Shown: positions 43,628 through 53,290 of the stretch, in pieces
Position numbering within the stretch: the stretch's first letter is position 1
Layout: each line of letters begins with the position of its first letter
DNA from: Thermohahella caldifontis
GTDB taxonomy: Bacteria; Pseudomonadota; Gammaproteobacteria; Pseudomonadales; Oleiphilaceae
Length of the DNA: 64,000 nt
Assembly: GCF_041153465.1 (NCBI RefSeq)
Contig: NZ_CP154858.1
Span: 2,604,001-2,668,000, forward strand
Direction: 5' to 3'
The notes under the pieces: model-generated
The model's input: only the letters and a program-made list of their open reading frames with translations
What the model was told of the DNA's origin: nothing
Databases searched by the model: none
Translations under genes and position numbers: made by a program

Positions 43628-44279
43628 AGGGCAGCGGATCCACCGCGTTGTTCAGGGCAAAGGCTTCGAGCCGTTCCACACAGGAGCCGCATTTGCCGCA
43701 GGCCTTCTCGCGCCCGTTGTAGCAGGTCCAGGTCAGGCTGTAGTCCAGCCCCATGGCCAGCCCTTCGGCCAGAATCTCGTCCTTGCGCTTGTAGAGATAG
43801 GGCGCCTCCACCCGGACAGGGTCATAGTTGGCGACCAGCGAGACATCATTCATGCGCGCCACGAACTCGGGCCGGCAATCCGGATAGATGGCATGGTCAC
43901 CCCCGTGGGCCCCGTAGTAGACGGCCTCCGCCTTCAGCGAGACGGCATAGCCGATGGCCAGCGAGAGCATGATCATGTTGCGGTTGGGCACCACGGTGGA
44001 CTTCATGGAGTCCTCTTCGTAATGTCCCTCGGGCACGTCGATGTTGTCGGTCAGCGCCGATCCGGCCAGCAGGCTGTTGATGGCAGAGATGTCCACCACC
44101 TTGTGATCCAGCCCGAGCTGCGCGCACACCTGCCGCACACAGGCCAGTTCGCGCCTGTGGCGCTGACCGTAGTCGAAGGACAGGGTATACACCGACTTGC
44201 CTTCACGGAGCAGGCGGTGCACCAGCGTAAAGGAGTCCATACCTCCGGAATAGATGGCAACAACACGTGGAGATGACAT
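43614..44279 (-). CDS. queC: 7-cyano-7-deazaguanine synthase
   Basis: A 221-residue PP-loop enzyme making preQ0 from carboxydeazaguanine and ammonia. The PP-loop IYSGGMDSFTLVH, the ligand region STVVPNRNMIMLSLAIGYA and the four-Cys zinc site at the C-terminus (CYNGREKACGKCGSCVERLEAF) are all present. The ATG at 44279 is chosen because the SGG motif then sits at the usual place; a start at 44303 would add eight non-conserved residues. queD and queF are not in the window. The 73-bp upstream gap contains no preQ1 riboswitch that I can identify. Confidence 0.95.
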   Translation of the reverse strand: MSSPRVVAIYSGGMDSFTLVHRLLREGKSVYTLSFDYGQRHRRELACVRQVCAQLGLDHKVVDISAINSLLAGSALTDNIDVPEGHYEEDSMKSTVVPNRNMIMLSLAIGYAVSLKAEAVYYGAHGGDHAIYPDCRPEFVARMNDVSLVANYDPVRVEAPYLYKRKDEILAEGLAMGLDYSLTWTCYNGREKACGKCGSCVERLEAFALNNAVDPLPYETD

Positions 44280-44352
44280 GATCGGGACAGGCCTTGTGAA
44301 CAAAAGCGAAAGTGTACCGCAACGCAGCGAGCGCGATTATAGCGGATTGTCG

Positions 44353-46692
44353 TTAGTCTGTCCCGTTGTGGCGGGGGGCGATCAGTTCGGCCACCAGTGT
44401 CTGCAACTGGCCGTTGCTCAGCGCGCCCTTCTGCAGGAAGCCGGCCAGCGGTGGCAGGCCGGATGCGGGCAGGGGATAGCCGGAAATCACCACGACCGGT
44501 ATCTGGCTGCCCCGGGCCTGAAGCCAGTGGATGAGGGACAGGCCATGGCCGTCCGGCAGGCGCTGGTCCAGCAGGATGAGATCGGCATCGTGGTCCGACA
44601 GCCAGTCCCGGGCCGCCCTGAGGCTGTGTGCCGGGTGGACATCGGCAATATCGGCAAGGATGCCGGCGACCACCGTGGTCAGGGAGGGATCATCCTCCAC
44701 ATAGAGGATCTGACCGTGTTGCCCGTGGCGAATGCACTGCAGGCGGGCCACGCAGCGACGCAGATCCCCCTCCCTGAACGGGCTGCGGAGCACGTCCACG
44801 GCCTGCAGGTGGGTCAGCGAGGGCTCGGGTGACTCATCGCCCTGGAGCACGATGACCGGCACGTCTTCATAGCCCGCCCGCCTGCGGATCTGTGCAATGC
44901 CGTCCAGCAGTCGCGCCGTCCCGAGCGAGGCGGGCACCAGTATCGCATCCGGAGCGGGGGTGACTGTGGTACATGACGGGGGCCACTCGGCCGTGACCGA
45001 AAGTTGCCAGGATGAATCGTCCAGATGACGGATCACCGCTTCATGAAGCGCCGGATCCGCCGCGGCCAGAAGCAGATGACGTGCGGGTGCCTCGCCGGGC
45101 AGTTGCAGCGGATTCGATTCCAGAGCCGGCAAGGTCACTTCAAAGCAGGCACCGGGGCCGTCTCCGGGTGCGGCATAGGACAGATGCCCGCCATGGCGTT
45201 CGGCAATGGCGCGGGCGATGGCCAGGCCAAGCCCCGAGCCCCCATGTGTCCGGGTATCGGGATGCTGTGCCTGAGCAAACTTGTCGAACAGGTGGGGGAC
45301 GAAGCTTTCCGGTACGCCCGGGCCGTAGTCGCGAATCCGGACGTGAATCCGGCCGCCATCGAGGCGGGCGGTGACGTCAATCTGCTGTCCGTCCGGCGAG
45401 AAGGAAATGGCATTGGCAATCAGGTTCAGAAAAAGCTGGTGAAGCCGGTCCGCATCCCCGAGGAGCCGCGCGCTCAGGCCGTTACCGGACAGATTGATCC
45501 GGATGCCATGTTCCCGGCAAATGCCTTCGGACTGCTCGGCGACGCTCCTGAGCACCGTTTCCAGCATGATGGGCTGGAGATCAAACGGCATCTCGTTGGC
45601 CTCGATCTTTTCCACATCCAGGATGTCATTGACCAGCCGCACCAGCCTCTCGCAGTTGTCGTTGGCGATGTTGAGCAGTTCCCGGGCCTTGTCGGGCAAG
45701 GGGGGCATGGCCGGGCTGGTCAGCAGACCCAGTGACCCCCGGATGGCAGTCAGGGGCGTGCGCAGCTCGTGGCTGACCACGGAAATGAACTCGTGCTTCA
45801 GCCGGTCCAGGGCGTAGCGGTGGGAAACATCCTCCTTGATGGCGATGAACCGGGTGATGTTGCCCCGGGCATCCATGACCGGCGTGATGGTCTGTTCCTC
45901 ATGGTAGAGCTGGCCGTTCTTGCGCCGGTTGATCAGTTCGCCTTTCCAGACCTCGCCCTTGCTGATGGTCTGCCAGAGCCTGGCGTACACTTCCGGTTTC
46001 TGGCGTCCCGAGCTCAGAATGCGCGGCGTATGCCCGCGCACTTCGTTCAGGGTGTATCCGGTCATGGCCGTGAAGGCCGGGTTGACCCATTCGATGTGGC
46101 CACCGGCATCGGTAATCATGATGGCATTGGCCACGGCATCCAGCAGGGTGCCGCGCAGGCGCAGGGTCTCATCCGCTTCCCGCACCCGTTCGGCCTGCTG
46201 GGCAAAGCGCATGTACAGGCTGATCCACTGGGCAAAGGTTTCCAGCAAGGCGAAGTCGGCTTCGCTGAAGGGAATGCGGCGTGGTGCGGCACTGGTGAAG
46301 TTCAGGGTACCCCAGGCCCGGCCGTCCGCCAGGATGGGCACGCCGATGTAGGCCTCCAGACCGAAGGTGGTGTAGCAGGGATGGCTGGCAATGGTGGACT
46401 TGCCTGCTTCCTCGAAGGCGGTGGGTGCGCCGGCCTGCAGCGTATGGACGCAGTAGGTCTGGCCCAGATCGAAGGTGGTGCCGGGCGCAGGCGAATCGCC
46501 TTCACGGGTGGCGCTGGCCACGATGGTGTAGGTGTTGCCTTCCACGTGGCTGATGAGCCCCATGTCCAGATTCAGGTAATCCAGACCGAGGTGAAGGATG
46601 GCGGCGTATTTTTCCTGCTGATCCTGGTCGCTTTCCACGATCTGGTTGAACGCCCGGAGCGCATCGGCAAAGCGTTCGAGTGTGGTGCTCAT
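44353..46692 (-). CDS. GAF-PAS hybrid histidine kinase with receiver
   Basis: A 779-residue cytosolic sensor kinase. It has a GAF domain (about 20-165: LNLDMGLISHVEGNTYTIVAS, FDLGQTYCVHTL, YIGVPILADGRAWGTLNF), a PAS domain (about 178-300: ITDAGGHIEWVNPAFTAMTGYTLNEV), a kinase core with H-box HEFISVVSHELRTPLTAIRGSL, N-box LFLNLIANAISF and GSGLGLAIARAIAERHGG, then a degenerate receiver-like stretch (about 545-650). The C-terminal receiver has the phosphoacceptor Asp in LILLDQRLPDGHG. No membrane helices. The GAF pocket has no obvious heme or bilin ligand, so the signal is unknown. Confidence 0.92.
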   Translation of the reverse strand: MSTTLERFADALRAFNQIVESDQDQQEKYAAILHLGLDYLNLDMGLISHVEGNTYTIVASATREGDSPAPGTTFDLGQTYCVHTLQAGAPTAFEEAGKSTIASHPCYTTFGLEAYIGVPILADGRAWGTLNFTSAAPRRIPFSEADFALLETFAQWISLYMRFAQQAERVREADETLRLRGTLLDAVANAIMITDAGGHIEWVNPAFTAMTGYTLNEVRGHTPRILSSGRQKPEVYARLWQTISKGEVWKGELINRRKNGQLYHEEQTITPVMDARGNITRFIAIKEDVSHRYALDRLKHEFISVVSHELRTPLTAIRGSLGLLTSPAMPPLPDKARELLNIANDNCERLVRLVNDILDVEKIEANEMPFDLQPIMLETVLRSVAEQSEGICREHGIRINLSGNGLSARLLGDADRLHQLFLNLIANAISFSPDGQQIDVTARLDGGRIHVRIRDYGPGVPESFVPHLFDKFAQAQHPDTRTHGGSGLGLAIARAIAERHGGHLSYAAPGDGPGACFEVTLPALESNPLQLPGEAPARHLLLAAADPALHEAVIRHLDDSSWQLSVTAEWPPSCTTVTPAPDAILVPASLGTARLLDGIAQIRRRAGYEDVPVIVLQGDESPEPSLTHLQAVDVLRSPFREGDLRRCVARLQCIRHGQHGQILYVEDDPSLTTVVAGILADIADVHPAHSLRAARDWLSDHDADLILLDQRLPDGHGLSLIHWLQARGSQIPVVVISGYPLPASGLPPLAGFLQKGALSNGQLQTLVAELIAPRHNGTD

Positions 46693-46766
46693 CTGTTTTC
46701 CTCCGGCTTGTCTTCCAGTGTAGCCGAAGGATCGCCAGATTTTCCACTTTTTTGATTTTTGTGGAT

Positions 46767-46789
46767 GCCCGGCCGGAAGCCGGCCGGGC
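46767..46789 (-). other. Strong GC stem-loop after the M4 protease gene
   Basis: A perfect 10-bp stem (GCCCGGCCGG / CCGGCCGGGC, 3-base loop) begins 9 bases past the protease stop, in the gap before the kinase gene. No U-tract follows on the minus strand; the next bases are A-rich. It could protect the mRNA end or act with Rho. Confidence 0.4.
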
Positions 46790-46797
46790 GGAGGAGG

Positions 46798-49041
46798 TTA
46801 CTCGACTTCCAGTTCCTTGAGGATATACCAGCGTCCGTACTGGCCGTAGCGCATGGTCACCAGGACGTACTGGGTGCGGACGTTGACCGGCAGTTTCACG
46901 TTCGCCGGGGCATACTGGTCGTAGCCTGTGACATACTGCCACTGACTGCCATTCCAGGCCCAGACATCATACTGACCGGCGTAGTTGTAACCGCTCCAGT
47001 AGAAGGTCAGGTCATGTATTGTGCGGGACGTGTCCAGCTCCAGCATGACCCATTGCTGGTTGTAAGTGTTGTAGATGGTGGATGAGGCCCACGCACGGGT
47101 CGTGCCGTCATGGAGGTTCTGCGGACCCCAGCTGCTGCTGTACTGGCTGGAGGCGCGCGCACCAGTGACCTTGAGGCCGGAAGAGGGGGGTGTGCCGTTG
47201 TCTCCGCCACCATTGCCACCGCCGTTGGAACCACCACCATTGCCGCCACCTGAACAGGGTGTCCAGGAACCCGGCACGGCGACGGCATCAAAGGACTTGT
47301 GCACGGCAGTCCACTCGGCGGAACACTTGCCGAACAGGGTCTCGGCGGACTGGGCCAGGCGCATGCGCGCGCCGGAGAAGTTGGTGCTGGAGGTGAACAG
47401 GTTGACGTTGGCATGATAGTAGATCTTCAGCGCCTTGCTGATGCCGATACCGCTCACTTGTGTCTGTGTGCGGCCGCGCGGATGCTTGCCGCCCTCGGAC
47501 AGCAGATAGAACGCCAGGTTCATGATGCCGCTGTTGATGTGCACGCCGCCGTTGTCCTGACTGCCGGTGTAGCGTGACGGATAGCTGTCGCGGCTTTGCC
47601 CGTCTGCAGCCGGATCGGCCATGTTGCGCATGAACTGGCCCTGACGGACACTGCCTTCGGCCAGATGCCAGACGCGCTGGGAGGTCTTGAGCGATCCGGG
47701 TGCCTGAGTCAGCGTGCCGCCGGAGAGACGGTAGGCTTCCGCGCCGGCTGCAAAGATGTCGGAAAGCGCCTCGTTGATGGCACCGGATTCATTCTGATAG
47801 ATCAGGTTGCTCTCGAAGCTGGTGACACCGTGCGTCAGCTCGTGAGCCACAATGTCCAGGGCGCCGGCCGGATTGCTCAGATAGCTGCCGCCGTCACCGT
47901 AGATCATCTGGTTGCGGTCCGGCGTGAACATGGCGTTGTCCCCGGAGCAACCGCCGCCCGGCCCGGCGAAGAGGGCATGCACACTGCTGATCAGCGGCAG
48001 GCCGCGGCCATCCAGGGAGTCCCGGTCAAACAGCTTGTTGTAGAAGGCATAGGTGTAGCCGCTGTTCGTCCAGGCGTCACGGGCGTGGGTGTCGCTGTCG
48101 GGCTGGACTCTGCGGCCGGGCAGGGCGCGGTTCATGTTCCAGTCGTTCAGGCAGGTCCGGTTCAGCGTATAAGTGTCACGCTGGAGGGCGGAGAAGATCC
48201 GCGGCAGCCGCTCCACCAGCGTGCCGGAATGGGCATCCACGAAGATTTCCTCGACCCGGTAGCCTTCGGTGGAGGAGGTATATTCCACGGTGGCCTTCCA
48301 GGTGAGGTGGGCCTTGTCCTGGCCATCCACATAAACATTCAGTTCGGGGGACTGGATGATTTTGGCCTCGCCGACCCGGTTGGGCAGCGCGCCGAGCGCC
48401 TGCTCCATGGCCTGGGGGGCGTCAAGCGCAGGCGTGGTATCCACCTGCAGGGCGGGCTGGAACTCGCCGGTGACGGCGGCCACTTCGCCTGCTGCGCTGG
48501 TCTGCACCACCACTTCACGTCCGAACACGGGCACGCCCCGGAAGGTCTGAGTGAACTTGTAGAAGGTGTTGCCCTGCTCATCGAGCTTGGATGTTCTGAG
48601 GCTCAGGTCATCGCCCGGGCCGGCCTGGATCAGGGCACCGGCTGCGCCCAGTACCAGCGCTTTGGCCGCATGGGCGTCGGGAGCGACCACGGGCTCGTCA
48701 TCGGCCGGTTTGAGGAAGAAGCCGCGGCTGGGTGTTGCGGTATCCGCTGTCGCCCAGCTTGCCTGGCTGAAGGAGGTGTCCGCCGGTTGGGCCGGAACCG
48801 TGTAGGTGTCATCACCGGGACGAACCGGCAGATCCGCCGCCGAGAGGATGGCTGGCGGCCTGTGCTGAGTTCCGGAAGCTGTGGCGGAAGCCGTGCCGGT
48901 CTGTTCCGGAAGGGATGGGGTGTCTGCCGTACCGGGCTGTGCGCTGGCCAGCACATCCGGCCCGAAACCGGGCCCCAGGGCCACGAAGCCGAGGGTGCCG
49001 GCAGCCATGGCCACGCCGAGTGCAATCGCTTTTCTTTTCAT
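46798..49041 (-). CDS. M4 (thermolysin-like) metalloprotease with discoidin domain
   Basis: A 747-residue secreted zinc protease. The ATG at 49041 starts the signal peptide (KAIALGVAMAAGTLGFVAL); upstream in-frame sequence is not signal-like. An FTP/PepSY propeptide follows (about 165-320; FYKFTQTFRGVPVFGREVVV is typical). The peptidase domain (about 330-610) has zinc ligands HELTH and GAINEALSD. A Gly/Asn-rich linker follows, then a coagulation-factor-5/8 type C (discoidin) domain at about 640-747 (GPQNLHDGTTRAWASST, WVMLELD). The discoidin domain may bind surfaces or glycans and likely targets the enzyme. The propeptide is removed on maturation in the family. An AraC regulator gene is divergent. 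Confidence 0.94.
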   Translation of the reverse strand: MKRKAIALGVAMAAGTLGFVALGPGFGPDVLASAQPGTADTPSLPEQTGTASATASGTQHRPPAILSAADLPVRPGDDTYTVPAQPADTSFSQASWATADTATPSRGFFLKPADDEPVVAPDAHAAKALVLGAAGALIQAGPGDDLSLRTSKLDEQGNTFYKFTQTFRGVPVFGREVVVQTSAAGEVAAVTGEFQPALQVDTTPALDAPQAMEQALGALPNRVGEAKIIQSPELNVYVDGQDKAHLTWKATVEYTSSTEGYRVEEIFVDAHSGTLVERLPRIFSALQRDTYTLNRTCLNDWNMNRALPGRRVQPDSDTHARDAWTNSGYTYAFYNKLFDRDSLDGRGLPLISSVHALFAGPGGGCSGDNAMFTPDRNQMIYGDGGSYLSNPAGALDIVAHELTHGVTSFESNLIYQNESGAINEALSDIFAAGAEAYRLSGGTLTQAPGSLKTSQRVWHLAEGSVRQGQFMRNMADPAADGQSRDSYPSRYTGSQDNGGVHINSGIMNLAFYLLSEGGKHPRGRTQTQVSGIGISKALKIYYHANVNLFTSSTNFSGARMRLAQSAETLFGKCSAEWTAVHKSFDAVAVPGSWTPCSGGGNGGGSNGGGNGGGDNGTPPSSGLKVTGARASSQYSSSWGPQNLHDGTTRAWASSTIYNTYNQQWVMLELDTSRTIHDLTFYWSGYNYAGQYDVWAWNGSQWQYVTGYDQYAPANVKLPVNVRTQYVLVTMRYGQYGRWYILKELEVE

Positions 49042-49326
49042 GGTGAATTTTCCTGTCCTGTTGTTGCCTTTCGGAAGGTTTCCGACGCGGAATGTATCGA
49101 ATCGAAAAGCGGTACGCTTGTCCTGATATGAAGACAATTTGTCCCTGGATGCCCTGATTGGACGTTTTTGTGACGGAATTGGGACGGACTAAACGGAACT
49201 GATTATCAGGTTGTCGTAAATTGTCCGAACCGTATCGGCCAATCGGTGTACGGGGGATTCCCGGTACTGTTGTCCGATGTTGCCGGTGTACACTTGACTG
49301 CAATGTTATACAGGGAGCAGTGAACA

Positions 49327-50376
49327 ATGGAGGGCGTGATCCTTTCCAACTGGGTGCGGATGTGTTTTGAAGGATTCGTTCAGGCGGGTGCGCCGGCGGA
49401 TGCCTTGCTGGCGGGCATGCGCCCGACCGATTGGGTGTCGCGACCGCTCATGCCCGTATCGGTGATGCAGGTCAACCGGCTGTTCGAACAGGCGGCCCGC
49501 CTGCTGCCGGGACAGTCGCTGCCGCATTGTGCGGTGTCCCGGCTGGACCTGACCACCTACCACGCCCTCGGTTATGCACTGATGGCGGCACCGACGCTGC
49601 TGGATGCGGGCCGGATCATCTGCCGGTATGACATGGCCCTGTCCAATGTGGTCCGGTTGCGCCTGCAAGAGGTGCCCGAAGGGTACGCGCTGATCATCCG
49701 GATTCCCGATCGTCACACCCTGCACCCCCTGATCCCGGCAACCTGCCTGTCGCTGGCGATCCGGACGCTTCGGGTGCTCTCGGCGGGGCAGGCCTCGCCG
49801 CTGCGGGTAACGACCCGGGCCAGTTGTTCAGCCCCTTATCACGCCTGGGCGGATCGCCTTGAATGCCCTGTTGCCTGGGGAAGTTCCGAACACGCCGTGT
49901 ATGTGGACGCGGCATCCATGCACCGCTGGCGGCCGGGCGGTGATCCGGCGCTGATGGTGGACAGCCTCAGGCTGTGTGACCGTTATTTCCGCACGCTGGG
50001 ACGCCAGCGCACGGCAGACCGCCTGGCTGTCGTATTGCGTGACCGGCTGGGCAGCGACCCGGGTCTGGATCAGGCCGCGGAAGCTCTGGGCATGAGTCCG
50101 CGCACCCTGCAGCATCATCTGTCCCGGGAGGGGCTGTGTTACCGGGATGTGCTGGATGAGGTGCGCCGGGAGCAGGCGCTGCATTTGATCTGTCACACCG
50201 ATGCCAGCGTGACGGACATCGCGCTCAGCCTCGGTTTTGCGGAGCCGGCGAACTTCACCCGGGCCTTCAGACGCTGGTATCAGTGTGCGCCGACGGATTA
50301 CCGTCAGGCGACCCGTCATGTCCGGTCTCACCGGCAGCAAACTGTTGCAGCGACACTGCCAGCTGATCCGGATTGA
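49327..50376 (+). CDS. AraC-family transcriptional regulator
   Basis: A 349-residue regulator: N-terminal Arabinose_bd-like domain (about 10-195, the OruR/ArgR type) and C-terminal AraC helix-turn-helix pair (about 250-335, with LDQAAEALGMSPRTLQHHLSREG and VTDIALSLGFAEPANFTRAFRRWYQCAP). The start follows GGGAGCAGTGAAC, a reasonable ribosome site. It diverges from the M4 protease gene (285 bp) and may control it; this is inferred from position only. Its last 110 bases overlap the convergent hybrid kinase gene. Confidence 0.92.
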   Translation: MEGVILSNWVRMCFEGFVQAGAPADALLAGMRPTDWVSRPLMPVSVMQVNRLFEQAARLLPGQSLPHCAVSRLDLTTYHALGYALMAAPTLLDAGRIICRYDMALSNVVRLRLQEVPEGYALIIRIPDRHTLHPLIPATCLSLAIRTLRVLSAGQASPLRVTTRASCSAPYHAWADRLECPVAWGSSEHAVYVDAASMHRWRPGGDPALMVDSLRLCDRYFRTLGRQRTADRLAVVLRDRLGSDPGLDQAAEALGMSPRTLQHHLSREGLCYRDVLDEVRREQALHLICHTDASVTDIALSLGFAEPANFTRAFRRWYQCAPTDYRQATRHVRSHRQQTVAATLPADPD

Positions 50377-53134
50377 TGGGCTTGGCCAGAATGATGTGAA
50401 TCCCTGACTCCGCTGCTTCCTGTCGGACCTCATCCGTTGTGGCGGCGGTCAGGGCAATGATGCGTGCGCCGTTGAGCAGTCCTTCTTCCTGCAGGATCCG
50501 GCTGGCTTCGAAGCCATCCATCAGGGGCATCTGAAGATCCATCAGGATCAGGTCAAAGTGCTGGTGCCGGCAGACCTCGATGGCTTCCAGGCCATTCAGC
50601 GCGGTGGTGACACGGGCACCCCAGCGCTTGAGCAGCTTGGTGCCGACCATGACATTGACGCGGTTGTCATCCACCAGCAGAACCGACTTGCCGCGCAGCA
50701 GGTCGGTACGTGTGGCCGGCGGCAGTGCGTCGGACACGGCCTCTGCGGACACGGGTTCGAGCGGCAACAGGACCCGGAACGTGGAGCCGATGCCCGGTTC
50801 GCTGTCCACTTCGATCCGGCCCCCGAAGACATCCACCAGCCCCTTGGTGATGGCCAGTCCCAGTCCGGTTCCCCCGTAGGCTCGGGTAATGCTCTCGTCT
50901 GCCTGGGTGAAGCGCTCGAAGATGTGGTCCAGTTTGTCCGCCGGGATGCCGCTGCCGGTGTCGGTCACGCTGAGGCACAGGGTGGTCAGGTTGGTGCCCG
51001 CAGCCGGCAGGGGCGGGGCCGTCTCGATGCGCAGTTCCACCCAGCCGTCATGGGTGAACTTGATGGCGTTGCTGAGCAGGTTGTTGAGGATCTGTGACAG
51101 GCGTGTGGGGTCTCCGCGAAAATGGGCGGGCAGCCGTTCGTCCAGCTTGCTTCGCAGGTGGATGCCTTTCTCCCGGGCGTGCGGGGTGTGTGCCTTCATC
51201 AGGCTGTCCACCAGCGTCTGCAGGCTGAAGAGCGTCTGCTCCAGCTCGATCTTGCCGGCCTCGATCTTGGAGTAGTCGAGAATGTCGTTGATCAGGCTGA
51301 GCAGACTCTGGGCGGAGAAGGCGAGGGTGCGCAGATTGTCCACCTGATCCTCGCGCGGGGATTCTTCCAGCAACAGGTGCGCCAGGCCGATGATGGCATT
51401 GAGTGGCGTGCGGATCTCGTGGCTCATGGTGGAAAGGAAATCGCTCTTGATGCGGCTGATGGCTTCCGCCTGGGCCTTCTTTTCCAGGAGCATTTCCCGG
51501 TAGCGCTTTTCACCGGTGATGTCCATGAGAATGCCGTGGAACACCACGCTGCTGTGGTCCCAGCGAATGGGGGTGGAGATACCCCGGATCCAGCGCTCGT
51601 CACCGGGCCCCACCCGCAGCCGGAATTCCTGGCGCCAGCCCCTGAGGCCCCGGGCCGCATCGCGCAGGGCGTTCAGAACCGGTTGCCGGTCGGGCTCCGG
51701 GATACGTTCCAGGAGCACATTCTTGTCGTCAAGAACCGCCTGGACGGAAAGCCCCAGTGAGCTTTCCAGCTGGGGCGACATGAAGGTGAACATCCAGTCG
51801 TCCAGCGAGCGGAAGGCCTGGGCTTCGAACACCACCCCCGGCGCGTGCTCGGTCATGGAGCGGAAGCGCTGCTCGGAAATGAGCAGTTGCGTGCGGGCTT
51901 CCTTCTCCTGGGAGTTGTCCCGTACGAAGAGCGAATAGCCCAGCAGGCCCTCATGTTCGTCTGTGATGGCGGAGCCGGCAATCCACGCGGAAAAGGTGCT
52001 GCCATCCGGACGGGCCTGTTCCAGCTCCCCCTCGTGGCTGCTGCGGCTGCGCAGTGCGGCCAGCAGACGCCCGGCGGCATTCTCGCCCATGCACTCGCTC
52101 AGATTCCGGCCAGTCAGGGTATCGTGCTGATTCATGTGGTAAAGCTGGTGAGCGGCATCATTGGCATAGCGGATGATGCCCTCGGGGTCCACGAAGAGCA
52201 CGGCGGTCCAGCTCTTGCGGATGATCTCGTCATTGATGTGCATGCGCTGGGAGCGCTGGCGTTCCCGGGTGCGGTCGCGCAGGGCAACGGAATAGCGCAG
52301 TCCCCCGTCGGCCGAGCGCAGGGGAATGATGCTGGCTTCGTAGAAACGGCCGTTGGTGGGCGAGAGATATTCAAAGGTGACGGACCGGCCGGTTTCGCGG
52401 GCCTGGCGGGCATGGTGCTCAAACAGGGAATACAGGGCAGCCGGCAGCAGCTCCCGCGGCGGGATGCTTTCATAGAGACTGCGGGGATAGGGCAACGCAC
52501 GCTCATCCGCGGTCCAGATGTTCAGGACGTTCAGCTTTTCATCCACCTCGAAGACCACGTCGTTCATGGTGGTGATGATGGCTTCGAGCTTTTCATGGCT
52601 GCGTACCAGGGCCCGCCGGGACTGTTCCACCTGTTTCATCAGGGCGTGGATCAGCAGGGCGCCGGTCAGCACTGCACCGGGCACCAGCAGCCAGCGCAGG
52701 CTGTCCGGCGGGGAGACGCCTTCCAGCCAGGTGTCCGGGAGATGCACCTCCAGGAGAATGTCGGCCGTGGCGAGAGTCAGGGCCAGGCCGACGAGCCAGT
52801 GGGAGAGGGAGCGGTGCTGTTCGTCAAAGGCCGTGTAGGCCGCGAGCATCACCACGGGGTACCAGAGCATGACGCCGGATTCCGGCCCCAGTACGGTGGA
52901 CAGACCAAAGACGCAGAAGAAACTGGTGAGCAGAAACAGGCCGCGGCCGCTGCGTGTTTGCCCCGCCACGTTGAGACCAATGGCGGCGCCCATGAAGAGT
53001 GCCAGCACCACCAGCAGCCCGCGCAGCGGGTTGGGGGTTGCGGGCAGCAGGGCGAGGACAATCAGCAGGCAGAGCAGGGCCCCCGCAGCCAGATTGGTGG
53101 CGGTGACGCGCAACCCTTCTTCCGGTCCGGTCAT
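50267..53134 (-). CDS. Membrane-anchored multi-PAS hybrid histidine kinase
   Basis: A 955-residue sensor kinase. Five or six helices in the first 180 residues (GALLCLLIVLALLPA, LVVLALFMGAAIGLN, LSTVLGPESGVMLWYPVVML and others) form a MHYT/7TM-like membrane sensor. Three PAS-like segments follow (starting near VVFEVDEKLNVLNIW, AVLFVDPEGIIRYAN and VVFEAQAFRSLDDW). The kinase core has H-box DFLSTMSHEIRTPLNAIIGLA, GTGLGLAITKGLVD, and the receiver has LILMDLQMPLMDGFEA. The start is uncertain: ATG at 53134 is used; GTG at 53152 is equally possible, and the frame extends to a TTG at 53215. The C-terminal 110 bases are antisense to the AraC gene. Confidence 0.9.
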   Translation of the reverse strand: MTGPEEGLRVTATNLAAGALLCLLIVLALLPATPNPLRGLLVVLALFMGAAIGLNVAGQTRSGRGLFLLTSFFCVFGLSTVLGPESGVMLWYPVVMLAAYTAFDEQHRSLSHWLVGLALTLATADILLEVHLPDTWLEGVSPPDSLRWLLVPGAVLTGALLIHALMKQVEQSRRALVRSHEKLEAIITTMNDVVFEVDEKLNVLNIWTADERALPYPRSLYESIPPRELLPAALYSLFEHHARQARETGRSVTFEYLSPTNGRFYEASIIPLRSADGGLRYSVALRDRTRERQRSQRMHINDEIIRKSWTAVLFVDPEGIIRYANDAAHQLYHMNQHDTLTGRNLSECMGENAAGRLLAALRSRSSHEGELEQARPDGSTFSAWIAGSAITDEHEGLLGYSLFVRDNSQEKEARTQLLISEQRFRSMTEHAPGVVFEAQAFRSLDDWMFTFMSPQLESSLGLSVQAVLDDKNVLLERIPEPDRQPVLNALRDAARGLRGWRQEFRLRVGPGDERWIRGISTPIRWDHSSVVFHGILMDITGEKRYREMLLEKKAQAEAISRIKSDFLSTMSHEIRTPLNAIIGLAHLLLEESPREDQVDNLRTLAFSAQSLLSLINDILDYSKIEAGKIELEQTLFSLQTLVDSLMKAHTPHAREKGIHLRSKLDERLPAHFRGDPTRLSQILNNLLSNAIKFTHDGWVELRIETAPPLPAAGTNLTTLCLSVTDTGSGIPADKLDHIFERFTQADESITRAYGGTGLGLAITKGLVDVFGGRIEVDSEPGIGSTFRVLLPLEPVSAEAVSDALPPATRTDLLRGKSVLLVDDNRVNVMVGTKLLKRWGARVTTALNGLEAIEVCRHQHFDLILMDLQMPLMDGFEASRILQEEGLLNGARIIALTAATTDEVRQEAAESGIHIILAKPINPDQLAVSLQQFAAGETGHDGSPDGNPSAHTDTSV

Positions 53135-53290
53135 GGCTGTCTGGGTGGTCACGTGGATGGGTTCCCTGTCATGATGCGGCACTTCCCGCAAAGATTCCGT
53201 CAGGCACAGGGTCAATTGTAATCCAAGACAGGCAAAAGTGCCGCTTCTCTGCTATACCAGAATAAAACACCCTGAACGGGGGAGGGGCTC

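Noticed and set aside
44280..44352. preQ1 riboswitch ahead of queC
   Set aside because: The short leader shows no H-type pseudoknot pattern with the expected A-rich tail; the gap is too short and mostly promoter-like.
47596..49131. A 511-codon plus-strand frame over the M4 protease gene
   Set aside because: Shadow of the protease gene; no domain, no ribosome site.
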